A DNA stretch of 14,239 nucleotides from JAZKFT01 sp043760535 (GTDB lineage Bacteria; Bacteroidota; Bacteroidia; Chitinophagales; Chitinophagaceae): the NCBI GenBank assembly GCA_043760535.1, contig JAYUOV010000138.1, positions 1 through 14,239 on the forward strand, written 5' to 3'. Positions 6,955-14,239 of the stretch are shown here, in pieces; position 1 is the stretch's first letter; each line of letters starts with the position of its first letter. The position numbers were made by a program, and so were the translations under genes. The notes beneath the pieces were generated by a model. It had not been told where the DNA came from. It saw nothing but the letters and a program-made list of their open reading frames with translations, and searched no databases.

Positions 6955-6987
6955 AAAAAAAGCCGTAAAGCTTTCACTTTACGGCTT
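6955..6987 (-). terminator. Rho-independent terminator after rpsU
   Basis: Minus strand AAGCCGTAAAG and CTTTACGGCTT form an 11-bp perfect stem with a 6-base loop, followed by an unbroken T run and then GGGG. It separates rpsU from the recombinase gene. Confidence 0.93.
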
Positions 6988-7010
6988 ATAAATTCAATTT
7001 ATTTAACTAT

Positions 7011-7208
7011 TTATTTATCAAATTTACCATCAGCCATTTGCTGCTTGTAAACCGCTTTCAACACTTCATGACGACGTTTTATGGACGGCTTTATGAAACA
7101 CTGACGTTCCCGTAGTTGCATTAGAGACTTCGATTTCTCGAATTTCTTCTTGTACTTTTTTAGTGCCTTATCTATGTTTTCGCAGTCTTTAGAATCGATG
7201 ATTAGCAT
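7011..7208 (-). CDS. rpsU: Small ribosomal subunit protein bS21
   Basis: bS21 lies at the 30S platform next to the 3' end of 16S rRNA. The 65-residue basic product has the family pattern: MLIIDSKDCENIDKALKKYKKKFEKS, the central LRERQCFIKPSIKRR, and a helical C-terminal part with Tyr54. In Bacteroidota, structural work on the Flavobacterium ribosome showed bS21 together with bS18 and bS6 holding the anti-Shine-Dalgarno sequence away from mRNA; from memory, an aromatic residue near this position takes part. The gene has its own promoter and terminator, so it is made from a single-gene transcript. Its leader holds an extended Shine-Dalgarno, unlike the other genes here. Confidence 0.97.
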   Translation of the reverse strand: MLIIDSKDCENIDKALKKYKKKFEKSKSLMQLRERQCFIKPSIKRRHEVLKAVYKQQMADGKFDK

Positions 7209-7220
7209 AACCTTTAATAT

Positions 7221-7229
7221 ACCCCCTTA
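7221..7229 (-). promoter_or_regulatory. Extended Shine-Dalgarno in the rpsU leader
   Basis: Minus strand TAAGGGGGT can pair over nine bases with the conserved 16S rRNA tail (complement of TAAGGAGGT), with one G-U pair. It ends 12 bases before the rpsU ATG, slightly farther than usual. Other genes in the window have A-rich leaders without such a site. It fits a model in which free 30S subunits lacking bS21 translate rpsU. Confidence 0.65.
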
Positions 7230-7251
7230 GGTACTTTTTAATTGTGAATGG

Positions 7252-7282
7252 CAAATGTATGGGTCTGCTTTTACAATGCAAA
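7252..7282 (-). promoter_or_regulatory. Bacteroidota-type promoter of rpsU
   Basis: Minus strand: -33 TTTG (7279-7282), a 19-base spacer, and -7 TACATTTG (7252-7259), a perfect TAnnTTTG. The predicted start lies about 40 bases upstream of the rpsU ATG, leaving room for the extended Shine-Dalgarno. Confidence 0.75.
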
Positions 7283-7410
7283 GTTTAAGGCGAAAAGTTT
7301 TTTATTTTTTTTAAGTAACCTTTTGTTAAACAAACACACAATATAGCAGATTGGCAAAGGATTTTGCTCTATTTATATAATTTATACCTAACTGAAAACT
7401 ACATTTGCTC

Positions 7411-8007
7411 ATGTTTACAGGCATAGTAGAAACCATAGGAACAATAATTTCCAAAGAAACAAATGGCACCAACGCCACTTTTTGGATTAGTAGTAACCTG
7501 TCGGCTAGTTTTAAGACAGACCAAAGTGTAAGCCATAGTGGCGTTTGCCTTACTGTGGAGGAAATCAATGGCGATACCCATCGTGTTACTGCTATTTTAG
7601 AAACACTCGAAAAAACCAATCTTGGCCATTGGAAAGCAGGCAGTATGATAAACATAGAACGATGCTTGCCCATAAATGGCAGGCTAGACGGGCATTTGGT
7701 ACAAGGCCATGTGGATACTACTGCCGTTTGCACTTCGGTAAATGAACAAGGCGGTTCGTGGCAATACCGCATACAATTTCCTGAACAATTTGCATCTTTA
7801 GTAATAGAAAAAGGATCTATATGCCTTAACGGAATAAGCCTTACAATATTTAATGTGAGCCAGAATGCCTTTTCGGTAGCCATTATACCGTACACCTACG
7901 AGCATACCAATATTCAGCAAATTGTGGCCGGAGACAGAGTGAATATTGAATTTGATATGGTAGGCAAATACATTATAAGAAACATCAGTCTTAAAGAAAA
8001 CAATTAA
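7411..8007 (+). CDS. ribE: Riboflavin synthase (alpha subunit)
   Basis: Converts two molecules of 6,7-dimethyl-8-ribityllumazine into riboflavin and a pyrimidinedione, the last step of riboflavin synthesis. The 198-residue product consists of two tandem lumazine-binding barrels: MFTGIVETIG at the start with GVCLTV at 44-49, and the second barrel from about 97 with GHLVQGHVDT at 94-103 and GSICLNGISLTI at 135-146. A TTG six bases upstream is in frame, but the canonical MFTGIVE start at ATG 7411 is clearly right. It is divergent from rpsU and is followed after 11 bases by a glycosyltransferase, so the two are probably co-transcribed although their roles are unrelated. Confidence 0.97.
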   Translation: MFTGIVETIGTIISKETNGTNATFWISSNLSASFKTDQSVSHSGVCLTVEEINGDTHRVTAILETLEKTNLGHWKAGSMINIERCLPINGRLDGHLVQGHVDTTAVCTSVNEQGGSWQYRIQFPEQFASLVIEKGSICLNGISLTIFNVSQNAFSVAIIPYTYEHTNIQQIVAGDRVNIEFDMVGKYIIRNISLKENN

Positions 8008-8018
8008 TAGAATATTAT

Positions 8019-9053
8019 TTGAACCTTCCACATATAGCCATCGCCATTTTAAATTTTAACGGAAAAAAATACTTAGAACAGTATTTGCCTTCCGTAATGG
8101 CTACTTCTTATGCTAACAAATCTGTGTGGGTAATAGATAATCAGTCAACAGACGATTCCCTTGCATTTTTACGAGCCCATTACCCAACTATTAAAGTAGT
8201 AGTAAACGATGGTAATATTGGTTTTGCCGCAGGCTATAACCAAGGCCTGCAGCACATTGCAGCCGATTATTACCTGCTGCTCAACAGCGATGTAGAAGTA
8301 ACACCAGGCTTTATAGAACCGGTTCTAGAACTGATGGAAAACGACCCATCCATTGCCTTTTCGCAACCCAAAGTACGGTGGCTGCGTAACCGCGAATTAT
8401 TTGAATATGCAGGGGCAGCCGGTGGCACCATAGATGCCGTGGGCTATCCATTTTGCCGTGGACGGATACTGGAAGATTTGGAAAAAGACAAAGGGCAGTA
8501 CGATGACACCACTCCTATTTTTTGGGCCAGTGGTGCATGTATGTTTGCAAGAGCTGATATTTATAAACAACTCGGTGGTATGTACGAATTCTACTACATG
8601 CAAAATGAAGAAATAGACCTTTGCTGGCGGGCACAAAATCTCGGGTACAAAATATATGTATGTGGCACTTCAACCGTTTACCATTTAGGTGGCGGTAGTT
8701 TAGAATGGACCAACCCCAGAAAAACATTTTTTACCTTTAGAAATAACCTGGTGATGAATACCCGAAATATGCCAATAGGCAGGCTGCTATGGCTTGTTCC
8801 GCTACGTATAGGATTGGATATTATGGCAGCTTTGCGTTACATTTTTAGTGGGAAATTGAATATTGGCTGGGCTGTTTGCAAAAGTATAATCGCCTATTGG
8901 CAATGGTTAATTTTGGGTGATAAAAATAAACAACAAGCTAAGTGGCCGGGCAAACGAGGACTAAAAAACTGTGCAGGCGTTTTTTATGGTTCTATTGTGT
9001 GGCATTTTTTTGTAACAAAGAAAAAAACATACGAAAAACTGATGGGGAAATAA
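8019..9053 (+). CDS. Family-2 glycosyltransferase (rhamnosyltransferase-like)
   Basis: Transfers a sugar from a nucleotide-activated donor, probably to a lipid-linked or cell-surface glycan; the substrate cannot be read from sequence. The 344-residue product has a GT-A fold: IAIAILNFNGKKYLEQYL at 6-23, WVIDNQSTDDS at 38-47, GNIGFAAGYNQG at 65-76, the metal-binding LLLNSDVEV at 86-94, GACMFARADIYKQLGG at 172-187, and the acceptor-side NEEIDLCWRA at 196-205 with YHLGGGS at 221-227. A hydrophobic helix pair follows at about 255-300, probably membrane-associating. The start is a TTG, 11 bases after the riboflavin synthase stop; no in-frame ATG is near, and residue 4 onwards already matches the family, so TTG is likely the true start. 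Confidence 0.92.
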   Translation: MNLPHIAIAILNFNGKKYLEQYLPSVMATSYANKSVWVIDNQSTDDSLAFLRAHYPTIKVVVNDGNIGFAAGYNQGLQHIAADYYLLLNSDVEVTPGFIEPVLELMENDPSIAFSQPKVRWLRNRELFEYAGAAGGTIDAVGYPFCRGRILEDLEKDKGQYDDTTPIFWASGACMFARADIYKQLGGMYEFYYMQNEEIDLCWRAQNLGYKIYVCGTSTVYHLGGGSLEWTNPRKTFFTFRNNLVMNTRNMPIGRLLWLVPLRIGLDIMAALRYIFSGKLNIGWAVCKSIIAYWQWLILGDKNKQQAKWPGKRGLKNCAGVFYGSIVWHFFVTKKKTYEKLMGK

Positions 9054-9280
9054 AATAGGTTAGGGTAAAAAGTTAGTGCTTAAGTATTTTGAAACTGATA
9101 GGTTACCATGTATAAAATAAAAAGAAAGAGACCTTCGAAACCCTTCCTAATATTTTTAACACGCCATTCCAATACAAAACAACCGTTGCTGCTTTACTTT
9201 GTTAAATAGTTTTAAAAAAGCAACAATTGAATCTGGATCTTGTAAATGATATTCTGAAAAGATCTTCTGTTGAAATAAAG

Positions 9281-10963
9281 ATGAAAAGAAAATTTTTACT
9301 TTCCTGCTACAAAATATCAATCGCCTACATAATGCTATTTTTGGGCACTAATGCTATTGCCCAAAAAGAAGTAACAAAAGGATGGCACTTAATGGATGCA
9401 AAAGAAGATGGCTACCATGGCATCAGCTTAAAACAGGCCATGCTATTATTAAAAAACAAACAGCCACAACCAATAATAGTAGCGGTGATGGATGGTGGAA
9501 TAGATACCAATCATTACTCCCTTAAATCAATTCTTTGGAAAAACAAAAAAGAGATAGCCGGCAATAGCAAAGACGATGATGGAAACGGCTATGTGGACGA
9601 TGTATATGGTTGGAATTTTTTAGGCAATGCACAAGGAGAAAACGTAAACAAAGAATCTCAGGAAGCTGTGAGGGTGTACCACCAGTTGGCACCAAAGTTT
9701 ACCAATAAAATTTTTGACATTTCCAATGCTGGGCTGCAGGACAAAAACGATTACCTACTTTGGCAACGCAGCAACGAGTTACTGGAATCTAAAGCCCAGG
9801 ACAAAATGAGCTTAATGATAGTGGAAGCTGCTTTACGAACCAACAGGTATTTTGATAGCCTTATCCGGTGCGAAATGAAAATACTACAATACACAGCTGA
9901 AGAACTAGAGCAGTTCATCCCCAAAAATACCATTACCAAAAAGGCAAAACTGGGCTATCTCCGCTTTATAGATTTACTAGAACTGGACCGTGACAAAACC
10001 AATCGCCAGCTATTTACGGATCTGGATAAAATGATAGACCAGCAAAAGGAATTACAGATGGGCAAAATAAGACCTGCCATCAATTTTCGCTATACCATAG
10101 TGGGCGACAATGAAGATGAATTTACCAATATATATTATGGCAATGGCGATGTAATGGGAGGCACAGCACTACATGGCACACATGTTAGCGGCATTATTGC
10201 CGGCAACTACGATAGTATTAACCCCAATGTATATGGCGTGTGTAATAAGGCTACTATAATGACGGTTCGCAGTGTACCCGATGGCGACGAATATGATAAA
10301 GATGTGGCACTCGGCATTATGTATGCCGTAAAAAATGGTGCCAAGGTAATTAACATGAGTTTTGGTAAAAACCTTTCGCCACATAAGCATTGGGTAGATG
10401 ACGCCATAAAGTATGCTGCATTACATGATGTATTGATAGTACATGCCGGCGGAAACGATGGTAGAAATACAGATGATGACCCAGATTACCCCAACCCTTT
10501 TTTATTAGATAATGAAAAAGCTAATAACCTAATTACCGTTGGCGCCAGCGGCGACAGTAGCCTCAACTGCGGTATGGTGGCCGATTTTACCAACTACGGT
10601 AAGCATACAGTGGACGTGCTAGCACCGGGTGTAAAAATATATAGCAGCATACCCGGCAATGAATTCGCCTACGAACAAGGCACCAGTATGAGCGCCCCAA
10701 TTGTTAGTGGATTGGCAGCTTTGCTAAGAAGTTATTTTCCACAATTAAGTGCTGTAGCTGTAAAAAATATTATAGAGCAATCGGTAGATAAAAGTATGAC
10801 ACAGCAACGGTTTAAAATGCCAGGTGGATTAAAAAAAGAAAAAATAGAAATGAAGAATATCTGCAAAACGGGGGGCATAGTAAATGCTTACAATGCAGTA
10901 AAACTGGCATTAGAAATAACCAATGGCGGAAGTCGATTGAAGGTGTGTAATGTTGGGGATTAG
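9281..10963 (+). CDS. Secreted subtilisin-like serine protease (peptidase S8)
   Basis: Exported endopeptidase. From the ATG at 9281 the product has 560 residues: a signal peptide (about 1-28, ending TNAIAQ) and a subtilisin domain with the complete triad Asp71 (AVMDGGID), His298 (ALHGTHVSGIIAG) and Ser469 (QGTSMSAPIVSG), plus the oxyanion Asn392 (HAGGND). Between Asp and His there are 226 residues instead of the roughly 30 of subtilisin, an insert of about 190 residues that is largely helical and charged, as in a Bacteroidota subgroup of S8 proteins. No C-terminal sorting domain for type IX secretion is visible. A longer TTG-started reading at 9227 would put 18 charged residues before the signal peptide and is unlikely. 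The 227 bases upstream hold no clear promoter. The stop is TAG, which shows that TAG normally ends genes here. Confidence 0.93.
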   Translation: MKRKFLLSCYKISIAYIMLFLGTNAIAQKEVTKGWHLMDAKEDGYHGISLKQAMLLLKNKQPQPIIVAVMDGGIDTNHYSLKSILWKNKKEIAGNSKDDDGNGYVDDVYGWNFLGNAQGENVNKESQEAVRVYHQLAPKFTNKIFDISNAGLQDKNDYLLWQRSNELLESKAQDKMSLMIVEAALRTNRYFDSLIRCEMKILQYTAEELEQFIPKNTITKKAKLGYLRFIDLLELDRDKTNRQLFTDLDKMIDQQKELQMGKIRPAINFRYTIVGDNEDEFTNIYYGNGDVMGGTALHGTHVSGIIAGNYDSINPNVYGVCNKATIMTVRSVPDGDEYDKDVALGIMYAVKNGAKVINMSFGKNLSPHKHWVDDAIKYAALHDVLIVHAGGNDGRNTDDDPDYPNPFLLDNEKANNLITVGASGDSSLNCGMVADFTNYGKHTVDVLAPGVKIYSSIPGNEFAYEQGTSMSAPIVSGLAALLRSYFPQLSAVAVKNIIEQSVDKSMTQQRFKMPGGLKKEKIEMKNICKTGGIVNAYNAVKLALEITNGGSRLKVCNVGD

Positions 10964-11070
10964 AGAATAGGGAATAGAGAATAAATCTGTAAAAAATATT
11001 TTATAAAAAAGCAAAAATCAGACTTCACAATAGATCAGAAATAAAAAATCATAAATCAATAAATCTGTTT

Positions 11071-11577
11071 ATGCGTCCATTACCTAATGATTACAGTAAG
11101 TTTAATAAAACCTATATAGACTATACCACAACTAGTGATTTGCACAAACTATTACAAGACTCTTTTTCAGATGTTGAGTCATTTCTATCTTCCATCCCAG
11201 CAGCAAAGGCAAGTTATTTTTATGCCGAAGGCAAATGGAGTATGAAAATATTATTGCAGCACTGCATAGATACCGAACGCATAATGGCCTACCGTGCATT
11301 GTGCATTGCCAGAGGCGAACTACAAAACCTACCAAGTTTTGACGAGAACCATTACGCTGACGCATCCAATGCAACTGCAAGAACCTGGAAAGTACTGATA
11401 GAAGAAATGTTGTTGGTGAGAAAAACAACCATCCTACTTTTTAATTCGTTCAACGAAGATCTATTACAGCAAAGCGGCTCTGCCAATGGCCATGCTGTTA
11501 CTTGCAATGCTCTTGGCTTTATTATAGTTGGGCATTTTATGCACCACCAAAGAATTATTAAGGAAAGATATATGTAA
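11071..11577 (+). CDS. DinB-family (DinB_2) putative metal-dependent protein
   Basis: A 168-residue four-helix-bundle protein of the DinB/YfiT superfamily. Members bind a divalent metal through three histidines, and some are thiol transferases; the function of this one is unknown. The expected ligands are present: His64 in KILLQHCIDTERIMAYR and His155 plus His158 or His159 in GHFMHHQRIIKERYM. The N-terminal MRPLPNDYSKF and the central PSFDENHYAD are also typical of the Bacteroidota branch. It follows the S8 protease after 107 bases of AT-rich sequence with short GAATAGRGAATA repeats and no clear promoter or terminator. Confidence 0.88.
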   Translation: MRPLPNDYSKFNKTYIDYTTTSDLHKLLQDSFSDVESFLSSIPAAKASYFYAEGKWSMKILLQHCIDTERIMAYRALCIARGELQNLPSFDENHYADASNATARTWKVLIEEMLLVRKTTILLFNSFNEDLLQQSGSANGHAVTCNALGFIIVGHFMHHQRIIKERYM

Positions 11578-11620
11578 AAGTTTATTTTCCATTTGATTAC
11601 AGAAATTTCAATATTACATT

Positions 11621-12957
11621 TTAGCGAAAAAATTGCTCAATCCCAATTGAAATATTGTTGTTTAAAAAAGTTTTAACCCCATTCGATTTACTGATAGGTG
11701 TATTGAGACTAAGGCTTTCATTTACAAAAAACCTTGTATTGTAACCTACAAAATAATTGGCATTGAAAAACAGATTGGTAGTATTATATGCAAACTGATC
11801 CGAGATATTATAGGAAAAATCAGTTTTGATATTGGCAAATACATTGGTTCTGGTATTAGGAAAATAACCCCATTCTAAATAACCAATAATACTGGAACCT
11901 AGGCCTTCGTTTACTAAAAAATTGTTTGCAGTATTGTTACTGGAGCGTAAGTAATTATAACTTGTTCCTAAAGAAATTCCTTTATTAAATTGTTGTTTAA
12001 TGCTGATGCTTTTCATATCATCTATTCCTGCTATCACCTCCCCAATAATATTGTAAGTATTGTTTTTATCAAAATTAAAAAACCCATTATTGGTTTGTTC
12101 TATTTTTGAACCTTGGTAATTAATGCGGGGTTGAAGCCGTATATATTTTTGCTTACCCTGCACCCGATAAGGGTTGTAGGCATAAAGCCAGTTGTCTGTT
12201 AGTGTGGTAAAGTAGTTGATATTGCAGGCGTCTAACAATAGGCTTTTTTGCAAGAAAGAGTCAATTTGCTGCAACTCAAACCTCCGTTTGCGGCGATAAT
12301 CAAACAGCCTTGTATTATTGATATTGGTAATTGTTTTGGCCAGGCCATCCATATCCGAAGCGCTAAAATCTTTAGAAAGAAGCTTTTGCTGTTGCAAATC
12401 GTTCAAAATGTAAAATGCCATTTGGGCATCAGTCACATTTTCTAACCTTCCTTTACCAATACCAAAAGTTAGCGTAACCGAAGCATTTTTATTGTTTGCC
12501 TTTTGTAAAAAACTATCCGCATACCTTTCTTTAGTCCACCCAGCCCTGCCACCAACTGAATATCCAGTTTCTATAAATCGCAACCCTGAAAACACTTTGA
12601 TATTTGTACTAAAATCACCTCCTACGATACTAAAAGAATTACGTTTGGGATAACTGCTAATTTGATTATTTTGTTTTTGATACGAAAATCCCGGATTAAA
12701 AAACCCACTCCGGGTAACCTGCTTTTTATCGGTACTTTTTATATTAAAATATTCCAAAGAAGGGTTTACGGAAAATGAGATGCCTTTAGAAGTAGCGTTA
12801 CCCGTAGCAAAATTATTATTAACTCCTCCCCTTAACAAAAGGGCTGTAAACCCCTCTGTACGGTACTTGTAATTCTGTAAAACACTGTCGTATATTTTTT
12901 TTGGCTATGGCCATAAAAAACAATTGCAATACAAAAAATAAGCAGAAATATTTTCAT
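11621..12957 (-). CDS. Putative outer-membrane beta-barrel protein, frameshifted at an A8 tract
   Basis: No named family was recognised. The ATG at 12955-12957 opens a clean signal peptide (MKIFLLIFCIAIVFYGHSQ). That frame ends after 41 residues. A run of eight A directly after GHSQ (12895-12902) is the switch point: with one more A the reading continues as KKIYDSVLQNYKYRTEGFTALLLRGGV and on through 405 further residues to TAA at 11621, about 445 in all. The body has many short alternating strands rich in Asn, Ser, Tyr and Phe (YFNIKSTDK, FSYQKQN, NYFVGYNTRFF) and ends in aromatic residues (IGIEQFFR), as expected of a beta barrel. No ATG exists in the long frame near its start. It may be a pseudogene, a phase-variable gene or an indel in the sequence. 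The convergent DinB-family gene ends 43 bases away. Confidence 0.72.
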
Positions 12958-13270
12958 AAGTTTTAATTGTTAGATGCAGTTGCAACTTAATATTTCTATC
13001 ACCAATAAAATGTTGATGATTAACTTTAGAGCATTACTTTTTATAAATATTACAAAACTAACAATGCACAAAATTTAACTTACACTAAGAAACCTTTGAT
13101 GCTACACTTATACTATGCTTATTTTCAGAATACCTTTTACTATTCTCAAAATCTGGTTTTTTATTGTACCGAATTCAACAATTCAAGCAATAAATAAATT
13201 ACATAATGATTTTCCCGTTAAGTCTTCATTTAAAAAAACTATCTGTTTGGGCAGCGTAAATAAGTATGCT
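12958..13270. other. Gene-free AT-rich spacer
   Basis: This 313-base stretch upstream of the outer-membrane gene has no reading frame with a recognisable product and no hairpin of note. A TAnnTTTG-like word (TAGTTTTG) occurs on the minus strand near 13060, but no TTTG lies at the right distance upstream, so no promoter is claimed. Confidence 0.5.
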
Positions 13271-13540
13271 TTAATTTATTACAATTAATAGATAACAAGT
13301 GAGTAAAAAAATATTTGCACGTTTTCTATTAATAAAATTCAGTTCCGTTTCTGCAATGCCATTTTGATGAAACTCGACTTTTTTAATAAATTTAAAATAT
13401 GGAGGGATTTTAAAACCGGGTATCATATTCCTAAAAAGTTCACCTAACCCAAATTTCTTTACCTTGTAACTATAATAGAGTGAAAAATAAAATGATAATA
13501 CCACAAGTAATCCGGTAATCATTATAACATTTGTTATCAT
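13271..13540 (-). CDS. Small putative membrane protein
   Basis: Not recognised. The 89-residue product starts with a hydrophobic helix at about 4-25 (VIMITGLLVVLSFYFSLYY), continues with a basic stretch (YKVKKFGLGELFRNMIPGFKIPPYFKFIKKVEF), and ends with a second hydrophobic helix at about 75-88 (NIFLLTCYLLIVI), so both ends may lie in the inner membrane. It begins 34 bases after the GNAT gene on the same strand with no terminator between them, so co-transcription is likely. The clear two-helix pattern favours a real gene, but no family supports it. Confidence 0.6.
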   Translation of the reverse strand: MITNVIMITGLLVVLSFYFSLYYSYKVKKFGLGELFRNMIPGFKIPPYFKFIKKVEFHQNGIAETELNFINRKRANIFLLTCYLLIVIN

Positions 13541-13574
13541 ATATAATTACTTTGATTAATCCCTAATCATTATT

Positions 13575-14093
13575 TCAAATTCCCTTTTTCATTAGCCAAT
13601 CATTCTGTAAATCATTGCCCAATAAAAAACCGTGATCCCCAAATTTTTCAAAGCCGAAAGATGTGTAAAAATCAATAGCCCGTTGATTTTTTTCCCATAC
13701 TCCCAGCCATATTACATCCTTGCCCATCTGCTTAGCTAATGCATTACAGTGCTGCATCATAGCCTTTCCTATACCTTTTCCTATCATGGTAGGCATTGCA
13801 TAAAACCTTGCAATTTCCATTGGGCTTTCGGCGGCCAATCCTTCTTTAAAACTGTTCTCTTTCATCCGCACGTAACCGGCAGGTTGCTGGTTAATAGTGG
13901 CCAGTAAAAAAATATTGTCTTCAGTTCCTACTTCCGCTATTAATGCTTCTGTGGTAAACTGCTCATTCATAAATTTACCAATATCCTCTGGTGTATTTTC
14001 CGGGCCAAATGTGGCCAAAAAACTTTGCCGGCTCATGTTTGCTATCAGGGCAGAATCGACTATGGTTGCAAGCTTTATTTCAACTATATCCAT
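13575..14093 (-). CDS. GNAT-family N-acetyltransferase
   Basis: Transfers an acetyl group from acetyl-CoA to an amine; the substrate is unknown. The 172-residue product has the GNAT fold: an N-terminal strand (VEIKLATIVDSALI), the central strands IFLLATINQQPAGYVRM at 61-77 and MEIARFYAMPTMIGKGIGKAMM at 92-113, in which IGKGIGK is the acetyl-CoA pyrophosphate loop, then VIWLGVWEKNQRAIDFYTSFGFEKFG at 127-152, the usual C-terminal motif. It starts at ATG 14091-14093, 28 bases after the stop of the partial upstream gene. The length is normal for a single-domain member. Confidence 0.93.
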   Translation of the reverse strand: MDIVEIKLATIVDSALIANMSRQSFLATFGPENTPEDIGKFMNEQFTTEALIAEVGTEDNIFLLATINQQPAGYVRMKENSFKEGLAAESPMEIARFYAMPTMIGKGIGKAMMQHCNALAKQMGKDVIWLGVWEKNQRAIDFYTSFGFEKFGDHGFLLGNDLQNDWLMKKGI

Positions 14094-14121
14094 TGTGTAA
14101 ATGCCTAAAATTTAACTGAAA

Positions 14122-14239
14122 TTATTTGCCTTGTCTTGTAAAAACAACATACCTGCTCCTGTCATTTTTATGAATCAGATATAACTTATTGCCTTCGGTT
14201 TTATAAGCACCTACCATTCTAAAAAAAGTGGTGATGTAT
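14122..14239 (-). CDS. 3' end of an unrecognised gene (partial)
   Basis: An open minus-strand frame enters from the right edge and ends at TAA 14122-14124, giving 38 residues (YITTFFRMVGAYKTEGNKLY..., ending VVFTRQGK). The composition is protein-like and the spacing to the GNAT gene (28 bases) suggests an operon. It is too short to name a family, and the call rests only on an uninterrupted frame of this length. Confidence 0.45.
   Translation of the reverse strand, partial: YITTFFRMVGAYKTEGNKLYLIHKNDRSRYVVFTRQGK

Noticed and set aside
7400..7407. TACATTTG, a perfect -7 promoter word just before riboflavin synthase
   Set aside because: It ends three bases before the ATG and the nearest TTTG is 33 bases upstream, far outside the usual spacing, so it would need leaderless transcription from a poor promoter.
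7326..7895. Long minus-strand open frame opposite riboflavin synthase (189 codons)
   Set aside because: It lies entirely across a well-identified gene, has no recognisable motif and an odd composition rich in Pro, Ser and Cys; it is a shadow frame.
10962..10984. Short GAGAATAGGGAATA repeats after the S8 protease stop
   Set aside because: Only two to three imperfect short units; simple-sequence slippage explains it without a function.

Overview
The window reads as chromosomal DNA from a member of the Bacteroidota, most likely Chitinophagaceae or a close relative. This rests on AT-rich spacers, -33/-7 promoters of the TTTG/TAnnTTTG type, A-rich leaders without Shine-Dalgarno sequences in front of most genes, EF-Tu and bS21 sequences of the Bacteroidota kind, and the gene order rpsU - xer - hpf - tRNA(Thr-Tyr-Gly-Thr) - tuf - tRNA-Trp - secE - nusG. 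The lineage is inferred from memory of these families, not from a search.

Layout. At the left end a 1-Cys peroxiredoxin (+ strand) ends in a clear terminator, followed by a stretch with a dispersed-repeat-like element and a frameshifted small lipoprotein gene. From about 1430 to 7282 everything is on the minus strand. Read in the direction of transcription this block is: promoter, rpsU, terminator, Xer-type recombinase, hpf, terminator, a wrecked archaemetzincin gene, a strong promoter, four tRNAs, tuf, tRNA-Trp, secE, nusG and a strong terminator. It is translation and secretion housekeeping. The + strand block from 7411 to 11577 holds riboflavin synthase, a family-2 glycosyltransferase that follows it closely, a secreted subtilisin-like protease and a DinB-fold protein. 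The right end (- strand) holds an outer-membrane-type protein, a small membrane protein, a GNAT acetyltransferase and the 3' end of another gene.

The main surprises are disruptions and regulation. The tuf gene, otherwise complete over 395 codons, has an in-frame TAG at codon 216, just after the GTPase domain. The archaemetzincin gene is clearly dead. The outer-membrane gene changes frame at a run of eight A, just after its signal peptide, and the small lipoprotein gene changes frame once. Either this genome carries several disrupted genes close together, or the assembly has residual errors; the sequence alone does not decide. The rpsU leader carries a near-perfect extended Shine-Dalgarno, unusual for this phylum and consistent with the proposed self-control of bS21. 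The leader of the tRNA-tuf operon holds a tandem 82-base repeat with a decayed 5' half of tRNA-Thr, and an inverted repeat with two alternative partners lies between tuf and tRNA-Trp. No CRISPR array, insertion sequence or complete mobile element was seen.
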